A program made the translations under genes and the position numbers. From NCBI GenBank assembly GCA_037043015.1, contig CM073323.1:2976001-3040000 (forward strand): 64,000 bases of DNA, in the 5' to 3' direction. How positions within the stretch are numbered: the first letter of the stretch is position 1; the number at the start of each line of letters is the position of its first letter. The notes below the pieces were generated by a model. The model worked only from the letters and a program-made list of their open reading frames with translations. It did no database searches and was not told the origin of the DNA. Below are positions 56,551-64,000 of the stretch, one piece after another. Source of the stretch: Bryum argenteum (taxonomy: Eukaryota > Streptophyta > Bryopsida > Bryales > Bryaceae).

Positions 56551-59500
56551 CTTCGTACCCTAAACCCGAGCCGCTGCTTAGCCCACACACTAGAATCAAT
56601 CCTTCAAAGCGCAATCAACATTCCTGGATCAATTCCAAGCCCTGCGATCCGACCCATAAACAGATCAGTACAGATCGGATCACCTAAGCTCCAGATTCAA
56701 GCAACAGGAAAATGCACTGAGTCAAAAACCACTCAAAGGAAGTGTAAGTGCATCAGTTTGTGGAAGTGCTGCATCTACTCGCACCTGGGCGATGGTGCAG
56801 GAAGCTCAGATGGTGCAGGAAGCTCAAGGGGCTGAAGCTTCCTGCTGCAAGCAATTGGGGTGCTTGCTTGCTTGCTTGCAATGCAGCCAGGCTGGGCTGG
56901 GGCAAGCAAAGTTCTAGTGAGGGACGGGGGCTTTTTTCTTTTGCCTTGAGCGAGGAGAGAGAGTATTGTTTCTTTCCAGCAGAAAGGGTAGCTGGGTGCC
57001 TCCCGTTTGGCTGCAATGCCTCGGGAGTTACTCCCTCCGGCTCGTCTGGTCTCCGAAGTGGGGCCACCCAGTCGTCGAGCTGATGCCTGGCCTGCTCCCC
57101 TTGAATGATGGAGTCTGTGTACACTCCTCTTTCATGTCGCGCCCTCCGACACCAAAACCACCCCTGCTTCCAATCATGTCCCTCCACCTTATCACTTATG
57201 CCCCGAATATTCCTCCCCCTGTGAGATTGTCTTCTTCTCCACTTTCTTCTTCAAATTGATTCGAAATAGGGTTTTGAGTAAAGAATGGTAAATGGCTTAT
57301 GTGTAAAAGAGTATAGTAGAGTGGTCCAAAATGGAGCAAGTTTTACAATGAAGTTCTAGACACCTTCATTTATAGGAAGATAGATAGATAGATACTCCGG
57401 TCCTTATTACAGGGCCGGCGTGAATAAAGTGTTTGTTCGTCTTGCCAATGAGCCGGTGCCCACCGGACAGAGGGCCATTGGTGTCATTTATAGGAACACA
57501 ATAGCTTCTCCATACAACAGTAGCTTCTCCATACAACAATAGCTTCTCCAAACAACAATACCATGTACTCGCTGTAAGCATTCTAGGGTGTTTGTTTAAG
57601 CCACCATTTTCGAAACACTGATACTTCCATCGTCAAAAATTCCGAACTCAATGTAAAAGAATCCCAAAATGATAATTTCAGTTGCTATAGTGTTTTCGCT
57701 AATTTTCTGCATGCACTGAAATTGCTTGCACTAGTGACATCCCTATAAATTTCTCATGCTTGAAATTGGGCCATCAAAGAACATCTTAGTATAGGGTGTT
57801 GAGGAAAGGGTCATAAATGGCCTATGTGTCAAGGTCTTTTTATGTTTTTGACAAATTCTTTAGCCCATTGTTTGAGAAGCTTCATTGGCCATTGTCCTCC
57901 ATTTCAAATGTTTTAACAAATATCTCATGCCCCCACGAGTTATTGCCTCACTTGTTACTAGTATTAAATTACTATATCTTTGATTCTAGTCAATTTTCTT
58001 CTCTTATTTCAACAAACAAAAAGCTATGTGGTCATTTCCATCAGTAATCAATGAATTAACTATCAACTTTTTCCAAAGATTAATCTAATGAGTTAGAAGG
58101 TAGGAACCTCCCTCCCTTTTGCTTGACGTAAATAAGGTAGAGTGGTGGGAATATAGGTACTCCTTGACCCCTAACTCTATTTGTAAAAGGCTTACTTTGT
58201 AAGTGGCTTCTATCTTATTTCTGCATACCTCATTTGGTTATTCCAAAGTCTCATCATCATACGTGAAACTGCGTATTGACTTCGTTTAACATTCTTTGTC
58301 ATACTTCAACTCCTTGAGTGAGATATAGGTTGTTAAAACAAACTCAACATGAGTATGAAGTTTAACATGAGTATAAAGTTTAGAGTAAACTCGCTTATCC
58401 ACTTATGAAATTGGTAGGGAATTTCAATCTTCATGACTCCGTATTTCACCACACAAGGAATACTTTTGAGTCTTTAGAGACCACAAGTTGATTTACCTAA
58501 GAAGATTTAATTCATGAAAAGTCATAATGACATAATTCAACTTTTATTTAATCTTGTACCTTTCCTCTTACAAGAAGAAATATAGAAATATATTCAATCA
58601 ATTCATTAAACATGAGAACTAGAACATGCATGCTATAGATTCTATGTCAATAAAAGCCATACCAACACAAAGAGTGGACATAATTTACATGGAAGTGCAA
58701 ACATACTAGCGACAAATGTTTTATAGTCTTAAAGTCTAATAACATAACAAACTATAATTGAGGCTAAGGGTTGGGGTGGTTCACAATAAGAGGGTCCACG
58801 ATGATAGGATCTCATGGGTTATGGGACTGTAAGGTGACATTGATTGAAGGCTGATATTGCCAAGGAATTTTACAAAGGTTGAACCTATGTCATTACATGA
58901 ATGAGACGTGCCCAAGCCACATGGGTCTATAATATCTGAGATAGGATTCAACCACCTCACAAAGGTAAGGGTACAATGATAGGACATCCTAGTAAGTGCA
59001 CGATGTGAAAAATAGAGTGATAGGTGGTTACGTTGGTCGATGGTAACAAGGTTAGAGCGCACACGTTCGAGGTGTGCTATTACAAAGGTAGAAGGAATGA
59101 TACTATAGAAATTGGATGTATCCGACCCTTCACCACACTCCCTCTAGTCTATTGATACGACATTCATATCAAGGTTCTTACAATAAAGTGCTCAATAAAG
59201 GCTCAATTTTTACCACAAAAAATCTAGAAGCACGTCACCAATGCAAGCAATTTTTGTGCATGGGAAAAATGAGTAGAACAATAGAACAAATAAAATCATC
59301 ATTTTTAGACTCTCCAACAACAATTTTTTTGAAATATTGGTTGTGTAGGTGTTCCCAAAATGGTGCCCTAAAGTGACACCCTATGATGTTTGCACTGAAT
59401 ACATAATAATCTCTCGCAGAGAGACCGTGAGTAAATAGAGCTCCATCATGAGACCTGCTCTAATTTAGACCACATTACTAAACTTAGTACAATTAGAGTG

Positions 59501-60617
59501 GTTGTGAAAGAGTGATGAGTTCGTGTACGATGCTTATCTTGAGGGAAGCGTTGCAATTGTCATGTATCCCAGCTGCCAGTCATGGTTCCTGTGCCCAAAC
59601 AGCAGTGAGTGCCTCCCTCCATGTTTTTCTCTCCCCTCGTGCTGGGACACGAACTTTGCGTTTCTAAACAGCCATTTCCTTGCTCCACTTCAATCACTCT
59701 TTCCTTCCGCCTACTCTGCATTGTCATGTCCAAAACTCTTCTTTAACCCTTAAAAGTCCCTTGGGGATAGTATGTACGCTGTCGTATAATTAGGATTTGC
59801 TACCAACAAGAAACTCTAAACTGGAATTGTAATAGCTCAATAGAACCGCATTAATTCAAATGTCAACTTCTTCTTTGAACTCAAACCCATTAAAGGTGTG
59901 CATTCACTCCAAATACAACCAAAATACACCGTATTCTATTGGTCGCCACGACACGCTCAGACCTTTAGGGGTTAATCCTTTTTCTCATTTACATCAACCC
60001 TTAAACACCGGGCTTGTTTCCAATAGAATCTGCTCTTAGCTCTCATTGTACTCAACTTTTCACATATATTTTGATGTCAAACTAGTCACCTTCTTGCAAT
60101 GCATTCTAAGAGTGAAACTTTACAATTCGAATCACAATTTGTATGAGTGATTTTGTGCGTGGAAAGGATTGTGGTATGTAGTTTAGGGTTGTACTGACAT
60201 AACCTTGGAGGAAGTTGCAAGCTCATCATTGATTGGTTCATTCATGATGCCCAAGTCCAAAAGATGCTTTCATCCAATTTTAGGCTGCCCGTTTCAGGTC
60301 CCATGGGCGTTTAAGAGGGCAGAGAGAATGGTTTGCAGGGAGAGAAGAATTTTCTTTGTCGGTCTGCAGTGAGCTTGGTTTCTTTATCTTTTCTGGCAGC
60401 GATGTTCCACAGTGTGAACAGAACCGGCTCGGGACAATTCGTATGGACTCGGTCCGCGTGGCAATGTATGAGTGGTCGACTTCTTGAGACCGTACACGTG
60501 GCATTTCTGACGATGGTACAATAAAAAGTACTGGACCCACTCTTCATAATTCAGACTTTTAAGTCTGTCTCTCATGCTTATGGCATTGCTTGTGTTGATA
60601 CTATTAACCCTTAACCC
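56551..60617. other. Intergenic, about 4 kb, with small tandem repeats
   Basis: The NodGS promoter must lie in the leftmost part. GATGGTGCAGGAAGCTCA is repeated twice near 56791-56829, a CTTG run lies at about 56862, and an AGAT microsatellite near 57378-57392. At 57502-57558 are three 19-bp copies of TAGCTTCTCCATACAACAA. The rest is AT-rich and no gene is supported. Confidence 0.6.
57502..57558 (+). repeat. Three tandem 19-bp repeats
   Basis: Units at 57502-57520, 57521-57539 and 57540-57558, consensus TAGCTTCTCCATACAACAA, with single-base differences. Confidence 0.85.
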
Positions 60618-63600
60618 TTAACCCCTCAAGGCCCATGACCGAATTGAAGAGAAGGGGCAATATTGGAGATGTGGGTACTATAATCCCTCCTACGGCTAGT
60701 ATATTCAGATCTACGAAAACTCACCGTATGATATACTTTGTATCTTTGGTGTGCAACATCGAGTGCAAAAATTTCATGGATCCACCGTTTAGATTGCAAG
60801 AATATAACATCAGAAAACCTTCGTTGACCATGTTTGACTGCGATTGTATGGCGTACCCAAGGAGTCCAGGCTGTGTAGAATTTGAGTGGATGCATAATTT
60901 ACTCTAAAAATTGGAGTTGGTGTGGATATGAAGGAAAGGAGTGTACACAAAAAATTTCAGAATTTTTGAAGATGTTTGTGAATTTTTGCAAGCTTCAGGG
61001 TTGAAGACAGTCGACGGTTTCTGGTGCAGGTCAACGCTGTTGCGCCGGCCGTCCAGGTAGCAGAAACTGACATGTGTCAGTTACTGTAGACAAGACCTCG
61101 ATTAGGCCAAGTCCTTTCCTGTTACACCACTGTCGCAACTGCACGAGGTTCCACTCCCTGATCTCAAGCTGCTGCTAAGTTTGAACATGGTAACATGATA
61201 ATACACAATCACTACACATATAGACATGACGAAGGCTGGGGGAAGCTCGGAGAAAATCAATAGAAGTTTCATTGAAGTAGTAGAGCCAAAAATATAGTCA
61301 ATTACCAAATCACAACTTGCGACTTGATCTACCAATGCGAGGTGGAAATCAACAAAACTGTACCAATGATGGTACATACTCCGCTACAAGTATGTCTAAT
61401 TCTTTCCTACAGTCGCCTAGGTGGAAGTTCACGTGATGCTCGAGTACCAAGTTGACCGCCACTCCGGCTTCTTGAGTCTGGCGATGTTGTTGTTCTGCGT
61501 AAGAGCCATGCTGCACGCAAACCATACACACGTCAGTTATCGAGCGAGACGGAGAGCCCACTTCCGGCTGCTGTGGATCTTTGCAAAACAGGGGTCATCG
61601 CACATGTAGACATTGTCGCCACAAGACATACACAATCGTGACTGCTTCTTCTTGCACAATCGACACCGCCGGGCACCCCCGGTTGTCGTTGGTCAGAGTG
61701 AACCGCAGCTTGGATTGCGGTTCGACCGCGCATGTCAACAAGCGCGGGGGGACACTTGGGGTAATGAGGTGGAGTGCGACGTCGTAATAGAAGACCTTCC
61801 GAATTCTCTTCGGTTCAAGTCGCGCAGCCATGTGCGCTTTGTAAAGAACCCATGCGTTATGAAGTGAACAATCGACAATGAAGAACCACAGCTTGTGCCA
61901 CCATTTTCTAGACCAAAACTGCACCGAATAGTCCTTCCGCATCTGGTCAACCAAATCCACTCCACGCATTCCGGATTGGTATTCAACTTGTTGAGGTGTT
62001 GTTTTGACTTCTCTTCGTTGGCCTTCCAACCATCGGTTTGCAACAATCTGCGGCGACGGGATCATCAGAGGTGCTTAGAAAAGTTACCGGCTTGCTGTCA
62101 TACCATGTTGAAGCAGCCATGCGCCCACTCTCATGCATGAGCGAACAACGTACCCGTGGGTATTCTCCCTTCTTGAAGCTCGTGAGACGATCCGGTAAAC
62201 CAATCCGCCGCCGCCTTTTTACGATCCCCAGTCGCCCAAATTCCACGCTGAAGCAATGAGTCAAAAAGAGAAGGCGATGTGAAGAAATTGTCAACTATGA
62301 CAAGATGACCATACCCCGACATCTCGCGGAGGAGCCGCAAGACTACACGCCGCCCGTCCGACTGCCTCTCTCCATTTCGTCCAAGGTATGGGAGCATGTT
62401 GTAAATATATCGTGTTGGGTTGCAAACAAGAGCCCAAACTTTTATTCCATAGCGTGTCGGTTTCGCGGGCATGTCTTTGCCACGGATAGGGTCAAGTGTC
62501 CTCGATATGCTATCATAATCTCGTCAGCTGTGCAGAATTTATCAGGGTTATACAATTGACGGGACTTCTTCACAAAGGATTCAAAAACCCATCGGACCTT
62601 CGCAATTTTGTCATATCGAGGATCGTTCCTGTCCGTCACAATCTCCTGATTGTTTACACAGTGCAGACATCGCAGTATGCACTCGAACCGGTCCCTCGTC
62701 ATAACTTTCGAGATCACAGGACATCGCCAGAATGAATCCTCTTTCCAGTAGTCACGTATCGTGGGAGTTGATTTCAAACCCATCAGTATCACCACCCCAA
62801 GCCAGCATCGGAATTCTTTGGCTGTGACCCGGCGTCCAACGCGGCCCTCCATTTGTGTATGGAGATGTGTACTCAGTCACATCCTGAGACGCATAGATAT
62901 TTGTCTGACGCACCATCTCAGCCACCGTCTCCTCATTCCAGAACAACTGGAAGAAATACCCTGCCCCCTGCTTCTGACGTCGACCCCGCTCTGTTGGACC
63001 AGGATGCGGTCCCCTGAAGTTTCGTCGATCACCAAGCAATGTCTCTTGATCCGTGCCTCAGCATGAGTCTGCATACTTCTCTCTAATGCCGGGTACGACG
63101 TGAGGATTCTCACCATCCTCTTCCACAAACTTGGTGTATGCTACTTCATCAAAACTAGAACTATCAGACAAGTGGTCATCATCAAATAAGCACCAATCGG
63201 AGTTGGCATCGTCAGATCCCATCTCACCTGAAAAGTCCCGGTACTCGCCCATCCATGACGGATCTTCTGAATCATCAGTCCAGCCATCCAGATGTCCTAG
63301 AGACTCCGCGCTGTTAGCACGCAGACGTAGCATATCGTGGACTTCGTCTGCAGTGTGAGCTGCTGGTGGCGTGAGCATGTTCTCCTGCTCATCGGAGCCG
63401 CCTCCAACACTTGGGGAACTGTAGCACGGCCGTTGACCTTGAAGCCCTCCAATGCTTCCATCAAGTGGAAAGGAGTGCTGGCATCCACCGTACAAAACAG
63501 CACCAGAACGACTGTATGGAACCGGCAGTGGTGCACGCCAATCCAAAGACTTGCAGTCTGCAACGGCAACAACGTGGTAGCCAATACCTCCTTCGAAGTC

Positions 63601-64000
63601 CACCCCGTAGAATTGCACGCCATCTTCTCTGTACGCCAAGGTCACATCGCCCATGAAATCTTGCAAGCCGCCCCATTGCGCAGGATCATATCCAAGAACA
63701 TGGAGTGGCACCCACACGTTGCCGTCGGGCAAAGTCGAGCCCCCGCGCGAATTGACCCCTCCAGGGAGGCAAGGTCGTGATCCAGCGGGAAGAAGTGATG
63801 CCCCGCTTCTCCCTATAACATGCCCTCCTTCAGTAACGTTGACAGCCGGATGAAGATTCTCCTGCGATGCAAGATTTGTCACCGCCGTGAGCCAATCATC
63901 TACCCTCTCCTCTTCAACAAATCGGTTTGTCAAATTCTGAACAGCTCTGCTGCAGCCGACATGCTCCGGTCTATGAGCAGCTCCATTCAGCGGCAACAGC
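60618..64000 (-). mobile_element. piggyBac DNA transposon, decayed, runs off the window
   Basis: The transposase gene (61538-63996 and beyond) defines it. A likely end is at 60622: TTAA (60618-60621, the piggyBac target) is followed inward by CCCCTCAAGGCCCATG, fitting the CCC start of piggyBac ends. TTAACCC is repeated three times here (60604-60624), so the exact edge is ambiguous. The other end is outside the window. Confidence 0.65.
61538..63996 (-). pseudogene. piggyBac transposase (DDE_Tnp_1_7), broken
   Basis: Read leftwards. An open segment of 312 codons (63996-63058) ends in an acidic Ser/Asp-rich stretch typical of the N-terminal region ahead of the piggyBac core; its upstream half is not recognised. 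The core follows in several frames: FQLFWNEETVAEMVRQTN, WLGVVILMGLKSTP, then the three catalytic Asp contexts TADEIMIAYRG (about 62500), VIVDNFFTSPSLFDSL (about 62285) and GMRGVDLVDQM (about 61965). The C-terminal Cys-rich zinc domain (RCRLCKKK, CMSCGD, YMCDDPCFAKIH) ends at TAA 61538. At least four frame changes separate these pieces, including one just before the Cys-rich domain, so the copy is dead, but all three Asp contexts are preserved. Confidence 0.88.

Noticed and set aside
60604-60624. Interstitial telomere repeat
   Set aside because: The unit is TTAACCC, not the plant CCCTAAA, and has only three copies; it is better explained as a piggyBac TTAA target region.

Overview
The window reads as nuclear DNA of a land plant, most likely a bryophyte or another early-diverging lineage. 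It has spliced plant-type genes (a U-box/ARM ubiquitin ligase, a nodulin/glutamine-synthetase fusion, PR-1 proteins, a WRN-like RecQ helicase), short GT-AG introns, Copia elements primed by initiator tRNA-Met, and a piggyBac element, which is uncommon in flowering plants. The lineage is inferred, not proven. Gene density is low and about half of the window is mobile or repeat DNA.

Layout. 1-3144: the 5' part of a Copia element on the minus strand, running off the window. 3286-3942: a RING-finger gene. 4544-4696: a hAT-type MITE with a clean 8-bp target duplication. 4882-16425: the most unusual object, an 11.5-kb element with perfect 25-bp terminal inverted repeats and a 4-bp target duplication (ATGA). 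It carries two broken, divergently oriented genes. The left one (minus) has DUF7869-type transposase-like signatures; the right one (plus) has an AT-hook and a ParB-like DGQH domain. Two perfect palindromes lie between them. 17.6-24.0 kb: a 2.5-kb inverted duplication carrying two intact PR-1 genes, with a third broken copy and a foldback element in the spacer. 24.4-25.9 kb: two MITE-like elements. 27637-31172: a five-exon U-box/ARM ligase gene. 33120-33449: a small Lys/Ser-rich protein gene. 34798-35328: a second RING gene, a distant paralogue of the first. 35653-41433: a very young Copia element with almost identical LTRs and a primer site that matches the anticodon arm, not the 3' end, of initiator tRNA-Met. 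42679-43476: a Dof-like double zinc-finger gene interrupted by one in-frame TAG. 43978-44340: a broken fragment of the RecQ gene that stands whole at 46095-50427. 51057-56550: a FluG/NodGS gene, convergent with RecQ. 60618 to the window end: a decayed piggyBac element.

Themes. Three protein-turnover genes (two RING, one U-box) and a PR-1 cluster give a stress or defence flavour, but nothing shows that they act together. Both RING genes have a Copia LTR placed head-to-head a few hundred bases upstream. Local duplication recurs: PR-1, RecQ, and a 63-bp coding minisatellite inside RecQ. Exon boundaries come from reading frames and splice signals by eye and may be off by a base or two.
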